Positions 50,574 through 59,052 of a stretch of 64,000 nucleotides of DNA are shown piece after piece. The position numbers and the translations under genes were made by a program. The notes under the pieces were generated by a model that ran no database searches, was not told the DNA's origin, and saw only the letters and a list, made by a program, of their open reading frames with translations. Source of the DNA: Geoglobus ahangari (GTDB lineage Archaea > Halobacteriota > Archaeoglobi > Archaeoglobales > Archaeoglobaceae); NCBI RefSeq assembly GCF_001006045.1, contig NZ_CP011267.1:1302001-1366000 (forward strand), given 5' to 3'. Position 1 is the first letter of the stretch, and every line of letters begins with the position of its first letter.

Positions 50574-52124
50574 TTGAGGAAGGAGCTTCTCGACGAACTC
50601 TACAGGAGGAAGGAGAAGATAAAGCAGATGGGCGGGGAGGAGAGGATAAAGAAGCAGCACGATGCGGGAAAGCTGACTGCGAGAGAGAGGATCGAGCTCC
50701 TCCTCGACCCCGGAAGCTTCGTCGAGATAAACCCGTTTGTTGAGAAGAGGAACACGGACTTTGGCCTCGACAAGGTCGAGCTTCCGGCCGATGGTGTTGT
50801 TACCGGCTACGGAACCATAGACGGGAGACCGATCGCGGTTTTTGCTCAGGATTTCACGGTGATGGGCGGCAGCCTCGGAGAGATGCACGGCTACAAGATC
50901 GCCTACCTCCTCGACTTTGCAATGAAGGTCGGAATCCCGGTGATCGGGCTTAACGACTCCGGTGGTGCGAGGATTCAGGAGGGTGTTGACGCGCTGAAGG
51001 GCTATGGAGACATCTTCTACAGGAACACGCTCGCAAGCGGTGTTATACCGCAGATCAGCGTCATTCTCGGCCCGTGTGCCGGTGGAGCGGTCTACAGCCC
51101 GGCCATTGGAGATTTCATAGTGATGACCAAGAACAAGGGCTGCTACATGTTCATAACCGGGCCGAACGTCATAAAGACCGTGACGGGTGAGGAAGTCACT
51201 CCTCAGGAGCTTGGAGGCTGGGAAGCTCACGCGATGAAGAGCGGAAACGCCCACCTTGTCGCTGAGGATGATGAGTCTGCGATGAGGCTTGTAAGAAAGC
51301 TCATCAGCTTTTTACCGCTGAACAACCTTGAGGATCCCCCGCAGGTTGATACTGGCGATAACCCGGCGAGGACGACGCCCGAGATCTACGACATCATCCC
51401 GGACGACCCCAACAAGCCCTACGATGTCAGGGATGTGATAAGAGCGGTTGTCGACAATGGAGATTTCTTCGAGATACACGAGTACTTCGCACCCAACGCC
51501 GTTGTCGGCTTCGCGAGGATGGATGGGAGGACAGTGGGAATAGTGGCAAACAACCCCAAGTTCTATGCCGGAACGCTTGACGTGAACAGCAGCGATAAGA
51601 TTGCGAGGTTCGTCAGGTTCTGCGACGCGTTCAACATCCCCGTCCTGACATTCGTTGACGTGCCCGGCTACCTGCCGGGAGTGCAGCAGGAGTATGGAGG
51701 GATCATAAGGCACGGGGCCAAGGTTCTGTACGCTTACAGCGAGGCCACAGTTCCGCTCGTCACGATAATCCTGAGGAAGGCCTACGGAGGAGCTTACCTC
51801 GCCATGGGGAGCAAGCACCTTGGCGCTGACGTGGTCTACGCCTACCCAACGGCAGAGATAGCCGTGATGGGGCCGGAAGGAGCGGCGGAGATCGTCTTCA
51901 GGAAGGAGATTGCCAAGGCTGACGATCCGGAGAAGGTCAGGCAGGAGAAGATACAGGAGTACAGGGAGAGGTTCGCCAACCCGTACAGGGCGGCGGCGAG
52001 GGGATACATAGACGACGTTATCGACCCCAAGTTCACGAGGGTCAAGGTGATCTCTGCCCTCAGAGTTCTCGAGACGAAGAGGGAGAAGCTCCCACCGAAG
52101 AAGCACGGGAACATACCCCTGTGA
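50574..52124 (+). CDS. pccB: Propionyl-CoA carboxylase / methylmalonyl-CoA decarboxylase carboxyltransferase subunit
   Basis: 516 residues, family length. [25 protein letters not shown] near the start, the oxyanion-hole stretches [15 protein letters not shown] and [20 protein letters not shown] (partly quoted), and in the C-terminal crotonase domain [24 protein letters not shown]. It moves the carboxyl group between carboxybiotin and propionyl-CoA. The TTG start at 50574 is the best fit: it directly follows the epimerase stop and GGAGGGATAG. No biotin carboxylase or decarboxylase membrane subunit is in the window. Confidence 0.94.
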   Translation: MRKELLDELYRRKEKIKQMGGEERIKKQHDAGKLTARERIELLLDPGSFVEINPFVEKRNTDFGLDKVELPADGVVTGYGTIDGRPIAVFAQDFTVMGGSLGEMHGYKIAYLLDFAMKVGIPVIGLNDSGGARIQEGVDALKGYGDIFYRNTLASGVIPQISVILGPCAGGAVYSPAIGDFIVMTKNKGCYMFITGPNVIKTVTGEEVTPQELGGWEAHAMKSGNAHLVAEDDESAMRLVRKLISFLPLNNLEDPPQVDTGDNPARTTPEIYDIIPDDPNKPYDVRDVIRAVVDNGDFFEIHEYFAPNAVVGFARMDGRTVGIVANNPKFYAGTLDVNSSDKIARFVRFCDAFNIPVLTFVDVPGYLPGVQQEYGGIIRHGAKVLYAYSEATVPLVTIILRKAYGGAYLAMGSKHLGADVVYAYPTAEIAVMGPEGAAEIVFRKEIAKADDPEKVRQEKIQEYRERFANPYRAAARGYIDDVIDPKFTRVKVISALRVLETKREKLPPKKHGNIPL

Positions 52125-52133
52125 GGTGGTATT

Positions 52134-52271
52134 ATGGGTCTGAATCCAGACGAGTTTGTTGCGGCCGTGATGGCGATCCACAAGTACCTCGAGGAGCACT
52201 CGGAGAAGCCCATCGAGATAAAGAGAGACCTCAGCTACTGGAAGATCGTCTCGAGGGTGCCGGGGTGGTAG
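52134..52271 (+). CDS. Small carboxylase-associated subunit (45 aa)
   Basis: ATG 52134 to TAG 52271, preceded by GAGGTGGT. The sequence is NPDEFVAAVMAIHKYLEEH, then WKIVSRVPGW at the end. The helix plus C-terminal tryptophans recall the tiny epsilon/delta subunits (AccE, MmdD-like) of biotin-dependent acyl-CoA carboxylases that glue the core complex. Located between the carboxyltransferase and the biotin carrier, with 1 bp to the next ATG. The family link is suggestive only; the gene itself is well supported. Confidence 0.7.
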   Translation: MGLNPDEFVAAVMAIHKYLEEHSEKPIEIKRDLSYWKIVSRVPGW

Positions 52272-52272
52272 A

Positions 52273-52929
52273 ATGGTCAGGTACTCCGTCATAGTCAACG
52301 GCAAGAGGTTCGATGTTGAGGTGGAGGAGCTTTCCTCCAACAGATTTAAGGTCGTTGTGAACGGGAAGGAAGAGGAGATAGAGCTTTTCGAGGAGAGGAG
52401 AGCTGTAGAGGCCAAGGAAAAGGTCGAAGCGCCAGTCTCCGCAGGAAAGGCCGAGGGTGGAGAGGTCAAGGCGGAGATGTCCGGCAGCGTTGTGAGGATC
52501 CTCGTGAAAGAGGGCGAGGCGGTGAAGAAGGGGCAGCCCGTTCTGATCCTCGAGGCAATGAAGATGGAGAATGAGGTCGTCTCTCCAGCTGATGGAATCG
52601 TGGAGAGCATTGAGGTGAGGGAGGGAGACAAGGTTCAGGCTGGAGACGTGCTGATCAGGATAAGGGCCGAAGGTGGAGGCTCACCAGCCGAGAAGCCCAA
52701 GGCGGTTGAGGGTGACGGAACGCAGGTCAAGGCTGAGATGGCGGGAACGATCGTCAGGATCGTCAAGAAGGAGGGCGAGGCCGTAAAGTCCGGAGAGGCG
52801 GTCGTGATCCTCGAGGCGATGAAGATGGAGAACGAGATCTCCTCGCCGGTGGACGGTGTGGTTTCTAAGGTTTACGTCAAGGAGGGTGATAAGGTTCAGG
52901 CCGGAGACGTTCTGTTCTCCGTGTCTTGA
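52273..52929 (+). CDS. Biotin carboxyl carrier protein with two tandem biotinyl domains
   Basis: 218 residues. An N-terminal beta region (1-45, YSVIVNGKRFDVEVEEL) and a Glu/Lys-rich linker precede biotinyl domain 1 (about 64-136), then a second linker and biotinyl domain 2 (about 150-218). Each domain ends a strand with EAMKMEN; the predicted biotinylated lysines are K97 and K184. Carriers in this family normally have one domain. It shuttles CO2 between the biotin carboxylase and PccB. It starts 1 bp after the small subunit stop. Confidence 0.93.
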   Translation: MVRYSVIVNGKRFDVEVEELSSNRFKVVVNGKEEEIELFEERRAVEAKEKVEAPVSAGKAEGGEVKAEMSGSVVRILVKEGEAVKKGQPVLILEAMKMENEVVSPADGIVESIEVREGDKVQAGDVLIRIRAEGGGSPAEKPKAVEGDGTQVKAEMAGTIVRIVKKEGEAVKSGEAVVILEAMKMENEISSPVDGVVSKVYVKEGDKVQAGDVLFSVS

Positions 52930-52941
52930 GGAGGTGTTTTT

Positions 52942-54588
52942 ATGAACAAGAGAGAGTGGGAGGAGAAGTACGTAAAGCCCCTGCTTGAGAAGGCTCCCGA
53001 AAGGAAGAGGGAGTTCAAGACGGCAAGCGGCTTTGTTGTTGACAGGCTCTACACTCCCGAGGACGTTCAGGTGGATTATGATTCAAAGCTCGGGTATCCG
53101 GGCGTGTACCCGTTCACGAGGGGAGTCTATCCAACAATGTACCGAGGAAGACTCTGGACGATGAGGCAGTACGCCGGCTTCGGAACTGCCGAGGAAACTA
53201 ACAAAAGGTACAAGTTCTTGCTCGAGCAGGGACAGACCGGTCTCAGCGTCGCGTTCGATCTACCAACCCAGATTGGCTACGACTCCGATCACCCCATGGC
53301 CCTCGGAGAGGTAGGGAAGGTCGGAGTTGCGATAGACACCATAGAGGACATGCAGATCCTCTTCGACGGAATCCCACTCGACAAGGTGTCAACATCAATG
53401 ACAATCAACTCCACCGCCGCGCAGATCTTGAGCATGTATGTTGCCGTTGCTGAGTCGCAGGGGGTTGACAGGAAGGTTCTCAGGGGGACGGTGCAGAACG
53501 ACATGCTGAAGGAGTACATCGCGAGGGGAACCTACATCTTCCCTCCAGAGCCGAGCCTGAGGCTCGCGACGGACATAATCATGTTCTGCGCCAAGGAGAT
53601 CCCCAAGTGGAACTCGATAAGCATTTCAGGTTACCACATGGAGGAAGCTGGAGCAACCCCGGTTCAGGAGGTCGCCTTCACTCTTGCAGACGGAATAGAG
53701 TACGTGCAGAGGGTCATCGACAGGGGGATGAACGTTGACGAGTTCGCTCCGAGACTCAGCTTCTTCTTCGCCGCAGGGAACAACCTCCTTGAGGAGGTGG
53801 CGAAGTTCAGGGCTGCAAGGAGGCTCTGGGCAAGGATAATGAAAGAGAGGTTCGGGGCGAAGAACCCGAGGTCCATGATGCTCAGGTTCCACGTTCAGAC
53901 GGCGGGCTGCACCCTCACGGCCCAGCAGCCGGAGAACAACATAATCAGGGTCACCCTTCAGGCTCTCGCGGCAGTCCTTGGTGGTACGCAGAGCCTGCAC
54001 ACAAACAGCTACGACGAGGCCCTAAGCCTGCCGACCGAGAAGGCCGTTAGAATCGCCCTCAGGACGCAGCAGATCATCGCGGAGGAGAGCGGTGTGGCTG
54101 ACGTCATAGACCCGCTTGGCGGAGCGTACTACGTTGAGTGGCTCACCGACAGGATAGAGGAGGAGGCGATGAAGTATATCGAGAAGATCGACGAGATGGG
54201 AGGAGTGATAAGGGCGATCGAGAGCGGATACATCCAGAGGGAGATACAGAGATCTGCGTACGAGAAGCAGAAGGCTATTGACGAGGGCGAGCTTGTGGTG
54301 GTCGGTGTCAACAAGTACAGGATAGAGGAGGAGCTCAACGTCGAGATCCTCAGGATCGATCAGGAGATGGTCAGGAAGCAGATAGAGAGGCTCAAGAGGT
54401 TCAGGGAGAGCAGGGACAGGAGCAAGGTTGAACAAGCTCTCGAGAGGCTCAAGAAGGCTGCAGAGAACCCGGACGAGAACCTAATGCCGTACATCCTCGA
54501 GGCGGTGAAGGCTAAGGCGACGCTGGGCGAGATGACCGATGCGCTGAGAGAGGTCTTTGGAGAGTACAGAGCTCCGCAAATCTTTTAA
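52942..54588 (+). CDS. mcmA1: Methylmalonyl-CoA mutase, large (catalytic) subunit
   Basis: 548 residues forming the TIM barrel. [35 protein letters not shown] includes the substrate tyrosine region (quoted here only as landmark [20 protein letters not shown]); then [32 protein letters not shown] and [19 protein letters not shown]. It rearranges (R)-methylmalonyl-CoA to succinyl-CoA with adenosylcobalamin bound by McmA2. The repair GTPase MeaB is not in the window. ATG 52942 follows GAGGAGGTG. Confidence 0.96.
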   Translation: MNKREWEEKYVKPLLEKAPERKREFKTASGFVVDRLYTPEDVQVDYDSKLGYPGVYPFTRGVYPTMYRGRLWTMRQYAGFGTAEETNKRYKFLLEQGQTGLSVAFDLPTQIGYDSDHPMALGEVGKVGVAIDTIEDMQILFDGIPLDKVSTSMTINSTAAQILSMYVAVAESQGVDRKVLRGTVQNDMLKEYIARGTYIFPPEPSLRLATDIIMFCAKEIPKWNSISISGYHMEEAGATPVQEVAFTLADGIEYVQRVIDRGMNVDEFAPRLSFFFAAGNNLLEEVAKFRAARRLWARIMKERFGAKNPRSMMLRFHVQTAGCTLTAQQPENNIIRVTLQALAAVLGGTQSLHTNSYDEALSLPTEKAVRIALRTQQIIAEESGVADVIDPLGGAYYVEWLTDRIEEEAMKYIEKIDEMGGVIRAIESGYIQREIQRSAYEKQKAIDEGELVVVGVNKYRIEEELNVEILRIDQEMVRKQIERLKRFRESRDRSKVEQALERLKKAAENPDENLMPYILEAVKAKATLGEMTDALREVFGEYRAPQIF

Positions 54589-54620
54589 GTCCCTCTTTTT
54601 TACCCTTTTCCGGTGGTGCC

Positions 54621-55190
54621 TTGAAGGAGTGGCTGATCTATCTGATTCCCCCCATTCTCGGAGCACTGATTGGGTACCTCACCAACGTCATCGCCATAAA
54701 GCTCCTCTTTCACCCGAGAAAGCCCATAAATATCCTCGGTTTCAGGATTCAGGGCCTTGTTCCAGCAAAGAGCGAGGAGTTTGCGGTCAGGTTCGTGGAG
54801 CTCATAGAGGACTACGTGAAGAAGGAGGACTTCAGGGAGCTAATAGACGAGGCGATCGGCAAGACACTGAGGGAAAGCAAGCTCATGAAGTTCTTGATGA
54901 ACCCGGTTATTGGGGCGATTCTCGAGAAGTACGGCTTCAAGGAGAGGATCTCCGAGCACATAGACGGTCTCGTGCAGAGGTCTCAGCTCCTGCTCAGCTC
55001 CGCGATAGTGGAGAACATGGACTTCAAGAGGTTCCTCGAGAAGAAGATAGCCGAGTTCAGCGAGGAGGAGGCGGAGCTAATCTTCAAGCGCTTTGCAAAG
55101 AAGGAGATGAGGTTCATAGAAATTTCCGGGGCCATCCTCGGCTTCCTAATCGGTCTCGTCCAGACCATCCTCCTCATTGTGGCATATTAG
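54621..55190 (+). CDS. DUF445 family membrane protein
   Basis: 189 residues. It starts with a membrane helix and the DUF445 opening PPILGALIGYLTNVIAIKLLF followed by HPRKPINILGFRIQGLVPA, then a helical soluble middle part and a C-terminal membrane helix (ILGFLIGLVQTILLIV). Function of the family is unknown. TTG start at 54621, following CCGGTGGTGCC. Converges with the methyltransferase gene (45-bp overlap). Confidence 0.85.
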   Translation: MKEWLIYLIPPILGALIGYLTNVIAIKLLFHPRKPINILGFRIQGLVPAKSEEFAVRFVELIEDYVKKEDFRELIDEAIGKTLRESKLMKFLMNPVIGAILEKYGFKERISEHIDGLVQRSQLLLSSAIVENMDFKRFLEKKIAEFSEEEAELIFKRFAKKEMRFIEISGAILGFLIGLVQTILLIVAY

Positions 55191-55721
55191 CACGTAGTGG
55201 TAGGGGTAGATATCCAGCGAGACAACGCTTGAGAAGTGCTTTTCAAGAAGCTCTCTCATCTCCTCCTCGCCTATCCTCTCATCGAGTAGAGGTCCAAAGT
55301 CCGTCTCGACTTTTTTCCAGTCTATAACGCATACGAACCTCGCAATCCTGCTCCACTCAACAAGCTCTTCCGGCTCGTCAACCTCGTGCAGAACGTTCGA
55401 AAAGAGGATGAAGTCCACCGGAAAGTCGAAGTCCACCGGCCTGTCTGACAGGATTGCACCCACATTTGCGATTCCCCTCTTTTCCATCTCCGCTCTCAGC
55501 GCCTCGACCATCTTCCACTCAGCGTCTATGGCATAAACCCTTCTGAAGTGCCTCGCCAGAACCTCCGTGAAGTAGCCGCTCCCTGCCCCGTAGTCTACTG
55601 CCGTGCCCCTCCTCCCCCTAACTCTGGAAATCACCTCCCTCTCGAACACGTCGGTGGGCATGATCTGCCTTCTCCTCTCGCTCCAGAGCTCTTCTGGCCT
55701 GCCAGAGAACCTGTGACCCAT
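55146..55721 (-). CDS. Class I SAM-dependent methyltransferase
   Basis: 191 residues. Motif I is AVDYGAGSGYFTEVLARHF, motif II VYAIDAEWKMVEAL, then ILFSNVLHEVDEPEEL (motif IV/post region). It is of the small Methyltransf_11/25 type; substrate unknown, with possible lipid, quinone or arsenical substrates. ATG 55721 is chosen, just inside the gap to the upstream CDP-alcohol phosphatidyltransferase gene. Its long 3' overlap with the convergent DUF445 gene is notable. Confidence 0.88.
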   Translation of the reverse strand: MGHRFSGRPEELWSERRRQIMPTDVFEREVISRVRGRRGTAVDYGAGSGYFTEVLARHFRRVYAIDAEWKMVEALRAEMEKRGIANVGAILSDRPVDFDFPVDFILFSNVLHEVDEPEELVEWSRIARFVCVIDWKKVETDFGPLLDERIGEEEMRELLEKHFSSVVSLDIYPYHYVLICHNEEDGLDETD

Positions 55722-55730
55722 GCTCACACC

Positions 55731-56270
55731 TCAGAACTGCCTGACCGTGTGGACAATCCTGTGAACCGTGGTGATGAAGCTCAGCACCGCAATTATCCAG
55801 AGGGTCTCGACGTAGTAGCCGAGCAACAGTCCGATCATTATCAGCGCGATCCTCGTGTCCCTGCCTGCTATGCCCACCTTGCACTCTGCACCCTCAGCCT
55901 CCGCCATTGCCCTCGCGATGCTGACGCCGAAGGAGAAGGTTAGAGCCAAGAAGCCGGCAAGCCAGTAGCCTGCAGGGTTGAGGGCGACGATGGCGATGAT
56001 GATTGCCGCGTCAACAAACCTGTCGAAGACCCTGTCGATGAACGCCCCGTACCTTGAAGTTTTTCCGGCCATCCTCGCAAGATCGCCGTCAACACAGTCG
56101 AAGATTTGAGAGATGAAGAGCAGAAGCACACCCTCATATATTCTGCCGATTGCCACGATGTATGCAGATATCAGGCCGAGGGCAAACGCGAAGTACGTTA
56201 TCGTGTTTGGGTGCACGTCGAACCTCATCAGGAATCTCGCAATGGGCCTCGAGAACCTCCTGTAGACCAC
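55731..56270 (-). CDS. CDP-alcohol phosphatidyltransferase family protein (candidate DIPP synthase)
   Basis: 179 residues with six membrane helices. The catalytic motif is complete: DCVDGDLARMAGKTSRYGAFIDRVFD fits DGxxARxxxxxSxxGxxxDxxxD (partly quoted). RPIARFLMRFDVHPNTITY precedes it as in inositol-phosphate transferases. Because the divergent gene encodes an inositol-phosphate-cytidylyltransferase-like enzyme, the likely reaction is CDP-inositol plus inositol phosphate to di-myo-inositol phosphate phosphate. An archaetidylinositol-phosphate synthase is the alternative. GTG 56270 has no ribosome site, while GGGAGGTGG lies about 35 nt upstream in frame with no ATG/GTG/TTG, so the true start is unsettled. 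Confidence 0.8.
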   Translation of the reverse strand: MVYRRFSRPIARFLMRFDVHPNTITYFAFALGLISAYIVAIGRIYEGVLLLFISQIFDCVDGDLARMAGKTSRYGAFIDRVFDRFVDAAIIIAIVALNPAGYWLAGFLALTFSFGVSIARAMAEAEGAECKVGIAGRDTRIALIMIGLLLGYYVETLWIIAVLSFITTVHRIVHTVRQF

Positions 56271-56359
56271 GTTTGTTATGACGTACTCGAACCTGATTCT
56301 ACCACCTCCCGGACAAATTTATCGAAAAGACTTAAATAAATTTCAGTTCTCCTTTATCC

Positions 56360-57094
56360 ATGCAGGCAGTCATTCTGGCAGCCGGAATGGGCTCAAGACT
56401 CGGAACGCTCACCGAAAAAATTCCCAAGGCCCTTATAGACGTTGGCGGTAAACCCCTCATCGCTCACTCCATAGAAATCCTCCGCGAGAGCGGTGTCAGG
56501 AGATTCGTAATCGTCACGGGCTACAGGGCGTACAAGATCAGGAGCTACCTTGAAGAGCATTACGACGACATAGACGTCGAGTACGTCCACAACCACAGGT
56601 ACGAGACGACAAACAACATCTACAGCCTGTACCTTGCGGCCAAGCAGATCACCGGGCCATACTACATCCTGAACTCCGACATAATATTCCACCCCGGGAT
56701 ATTCAGGAACATCCACGAGAGCGAGAAGGAAAACCTGACGATATCCGTGGACTTCAGGGAAAACCTCGGGGAGGAGGAGATGAAGGTGGTTGTCGAGGAT
56801 GAGAGGGTTGTCGAGATAAGCAAGAAGATTGACCCTGCAAGGGCGCACGGAGAGTACATAGGGATTACGAAGGTGACCGAGAGATCTGCGAGCGCTCTCG
56901 TCGAGTCGCTGGAGGAGACCATGGACGTGCATGGAAAGAGGGTGTTCTACGAGCACGCGTTTCAGATGATGATCGACAAGGGGCATGAGGTGAACTACGC
57001 CCCAACCTCCGGACTCGCGTGGACGGAGATAGACACGATTGAGGATCTTATTCATGCGAGGGAGGAGGTGTACCCTGCCATAGCTGGCAGGTAG
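56360..57094 (+). CDS. Sugar/inositol-phosphate nucleotidyltransferase (candidate IPCT)
   Basis: 244 residues. VILAAGMGSRLGTLTEKIPKALIDVGGKPLI is the NTP-transferase signature (partly quoted). NSDIIFHPGIF supplies the metal aspartate, and AWTEIDTIEDLIHAREEV the second aspartate. The length and layout match the N-terminal CTP:inositol-1-phosphate cytidylyltransferase domain of the bifunctional Archaeoglobus IPCT/DIPPS enzyme. Here the second activity is encoded by the divergent membrane protein. Other nucleotidyltransferase roles (phosphocholine- or mannose-1-P-type) remain possible. Two adjacent promoter regions fit the 90-bp divergent gap (AAATAAATTTC). Confidence 0.85.
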   Translation: MQAVILAAGMGSRLGTLTEKIPKALIDVGGKPLIAHSIEILRESGVRRFVIVTGYRAYKIRSYLEEHYDDIDVEYVHNHRYETTNNIYSLYLAAKQITGPYYILNSDIIFHPGIFRNIHESEKENLTISVDFRENLGEEEMKVVVEDERVVEISKKIDPARAHGEYIGITKVTERSASALVESLEETMDVHGKRVFYEHAFQMMIDKGHEVNYAPTSGLAWTEIDTIEDLIHAREEVYPAIAGR

Positions 57095-57135
57095 TCTGCA
57101 GAACCTTTAATTATGTCCTCGTCAGAATTTCATTC

Positions 57136-57579
57136 GTGGTGGATGACAGGCTGCTGGAGGAACTGAGGCGAGACTTCTCGGGATTCGCTGAAAAGTGCCG
57201 GGGTATCGTGCTCTTCGGCTCACACGCCAAGGGAGAGGCAACAAAGAGGAGCGACGTTGACGTGTGCCTTGTAACTCCCGAGAAGGGAGTTTTCGATGCC
57301 GTTCTCTCCAAGCTTGGTGGAAAGTACGACATAAGGGTGTTCGAGGAGCTCCCATACCACGTCAGGGCCGACATAATACAGAACCACGTTCGGATTTACG
57401 CGAGAGACGATCTCGACATGTACTTCTACAAGCAGCTCAAGATCTGGAAGGACATGGAGCACAGGGTGAAGGAGAACGAATTCGAAAGCGTCTGGGAGAA
57501 GCTCAGGCTTCGGAGGAGGTGGATGAGTGAGAAGGAAAAGATACTTGGAGAAATTGGAGTGGATAGAGGAAGAAGTTAA
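57136..57579 (+). CDS. MntA-type nucleotidyltransferase antitoxin
   Basis: 147 residues. The minimal nucleotidyltransferase motif is GSHAKGEATKRSDVDVCLV, exactly GSX10DXD. The third aspartate is probably in YDIRVFEELPYH-like strand context. In type VII toxin-antitoxin systems MntA attaches AMP to a tyrosine of the HEPN toxin and silences it. GTG 57136 start; the 3' end overlaps the HEPN gene by 53 bp, which ensures coupled synthesis. Confidence 0.88.
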   Translation: MVDDRLLEELRRDFSGFAEKCRGIVLFGSHAKGEATKRSDVDVCLVTPEKGVFDAVLSKLGGKYDIRVFEELPYHVRADIIQNHVRIYARDDLDMYFYKQLKIWKDMEHRVKENEFESVWEKLRLRRRWMSEKEKILGEIGVDRGRS

Positions 57580-57925
57580 TTTCACGGCAGGAATGGATCT
57601 CAACGGGAATGTCGAGAGAAGGGCTGTGCTTTACTCGATTCTAACTGCAGTTGAGGCTGCGATGGACATAGTGGCAATGCTTCTGAAGGATCTGGGATTT
57701 GAAGTTGAGGATGACTACTCGAACATCAAAAAGCTTGTCGATGAGGGTGTTTTAAGCGAGGAAGACGCGGACTTGCTCAGGAGGTTCAATGGATTGAGAA
57801 ACGCGATAGCCCACCACTACAACCATCTCGACCTTAAAAAGGTGGAGGGGGCAATTGAGAGCATGGGCGAGCTGCTGGACATTGCTGCCAGACTTGTGGA
57901 GGTCGCGGAAAAATTGGTGAAGTGA
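57527..57925 (+). CDS. HepT-type HEPN toxin (DUF86)
   Basis: 132 residues, all helical. RNAIAHHY fits RX4HXY, the RNase active site of HEPN toxins, with the tyrosine that MntA AMPylates. The N-terminal part KLEWIEEEVNF and the helix VEAAMDIVAMLL are typical of DUF86. It would cleave RNA, with tRNA 3' ends known as a target of one homologue. The GTG start at 57527 follows GGAGGTGGAT inside the antitoxin gene. Confidence 0.9.
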   Translation: MRRKRYLEKLEWIEEEVNFTAGMDLNGNVERRAVLYSILTAVEAAMDIVAMLLKDLGFEVEDDYSNIKKLVDEGVLSEEDADLLRRFNGLRNAIAHHYNHLDLKKVEGAIESMGELLDIAARLVEVAEKLVK

Positions 57926-57927
57926 GA

Positions 57928-58956
57928 TCACTTCTTCGCCTGCTCCACTATGATCTCGTAGTCTTTCTCGATCTCCTTCAGGAACATCTCCTTCGTGAAC
58001 CCGTTTTTGTAGGCGAGCAGCGTGGCTCCTCCCGCACCCACTCCTTCCTTGACGAAGCCCTCGGCATACGCTCTCAGACCCGGCTTCACAGACTCTCCAA
58101 GCCCCGGATCGCTTGCGATCACATCCGTCGCGGCTATCTCCGCTATGTCCGCGGTGCTGTCCTCGGCCACATAAACGGTTGTGGCGATGTGGATCTCCTT
58201 TGCCTCATCAATCGCCCTTATGACCTGAGAGGCTGCGGCCATCTGCGTGCCTCCTGCGAGAATTACCGGCTTTCTCGATCCAAGAGCAATTCCAGTTACG
58301 GCGAGAAGCACCGGATCCCCGACTTCTGCGAGAATTTCGAGTGGATCGCTCGAGTTGATCCTGCTGACGGCCTTTTCTATAACCTGCCTCTTCACTTCCA
58401 CCGGGTTTTCGGGCATGCTCGACGAGACCTTCGCCTCAACACCCATGGCCTTCAGAACCGCTCCAGCCGTGGTCGTGCCTGCTGGAATGCTCTCTCCAAT
58501 CATCAGCACCTCGAACCTCTTCGAGAACTCCCTGCCGAGAATCTTCGCGTACTCGAAGGCCTCAACAGCAGCTTCAAGCTCCATGGCCTTGCCCTCAGCG
58601 ATGTTGTTGCCCACAGGCGCGTTTATGCTGTAGTAGGGAATCTTCGGCTTCACCATTAGGCCGCTGTCCACCACGAAGAGAGGTGTTCCGAGGAGCCTGA
58701 GTGCGGTGTACGTTATCAGCGCAGGAGTCGGCTTTCCGTCAGGAGTTGCGGGAGGGAATGGAATGCTCTTGCAGTGGCCGTAGTAGAGCAATTCCGCATC
58801 GGCAGGTGGCGTGAACTTTATAAGCTCCGGGCTCTCTCCAGCAACAGTTATCCCCTGAATCTCCGCAGTCCTCGTGTTGCCTATGCACAGCAGAAACGCC
58901 ACATCCCTCTCGAGCAGATGGGAGAAGTCCTCGCCCTTCACGACCCTGTAGCTCAT
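57928..58956 (-). CDS. cobT: Archaeal CobT-like nicotinate-nucleotide phosphoribosyltransferase (TIGR00303)
   Basis: 342 residues of the CobT fold: FLLCIGNTRTAEIQGITVAG at the start, TPDGKPTPALITYTALRLLG, GESIPAGTTTAGAVLKAMG, LAGGTQMAAASQVIRAID and EGVGAGGATLLAY. It activates a lower-ligand base for cobamide assembly, which would serve the adenosylcobalamin-dependent mutase of this window. ATG 58956 is chosen because CTTTTATTA lies about 26 nt upstream (leaderless); a longer in-frame start would overlap that promoter. Confidence 0.92.
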   Translation of the reverse strand: MSYRVVKGEDFSHLLERDVAFLLCIGNTRTAEIQGITVAGESPELIKFTPPADAELLYYGHCKSIPFPPATPDGKPTPALITYTALRLLGTPLFVVDSGLMVKPKIPYYSINAPVGNNIAEGKAMELEAAVEAFEYAKILGREFSKRFEVLMIGESIPAGTTTAGAVLKAMGVEAKVSSSMPENPVEVKRQVIEKAVSRINSSDPLEILAEVGDPVLLAVTGIALGSRKPVILAGGTQMAAASQVIRAIDEAKEIHIATTVYVAEDSTADIAEIAATDVIASDPGLGESVKPGLRAYAEGFVKEGVGAGGATLLAYKNGFTKEMFLKEIEKDYEIIVEQAKK

Positions 58957-59052
58957 AGCCGTAACTCGATGCACGGTAATAAAAGGTTTGGTTTTGTAAT
59001 ACATACGTAACACACAATTGCCGGGGCTGAAAGTTAAATAGTTTGGCGTCGA

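Noticed and set aside
54557-55327. 256-residue plus-strand frame overlapping the DUF445 gene
   Set aside because: Shifted frame over DUF445, rich in Arg, Ser and Pro; DUF445 motifs lie in the other frame.
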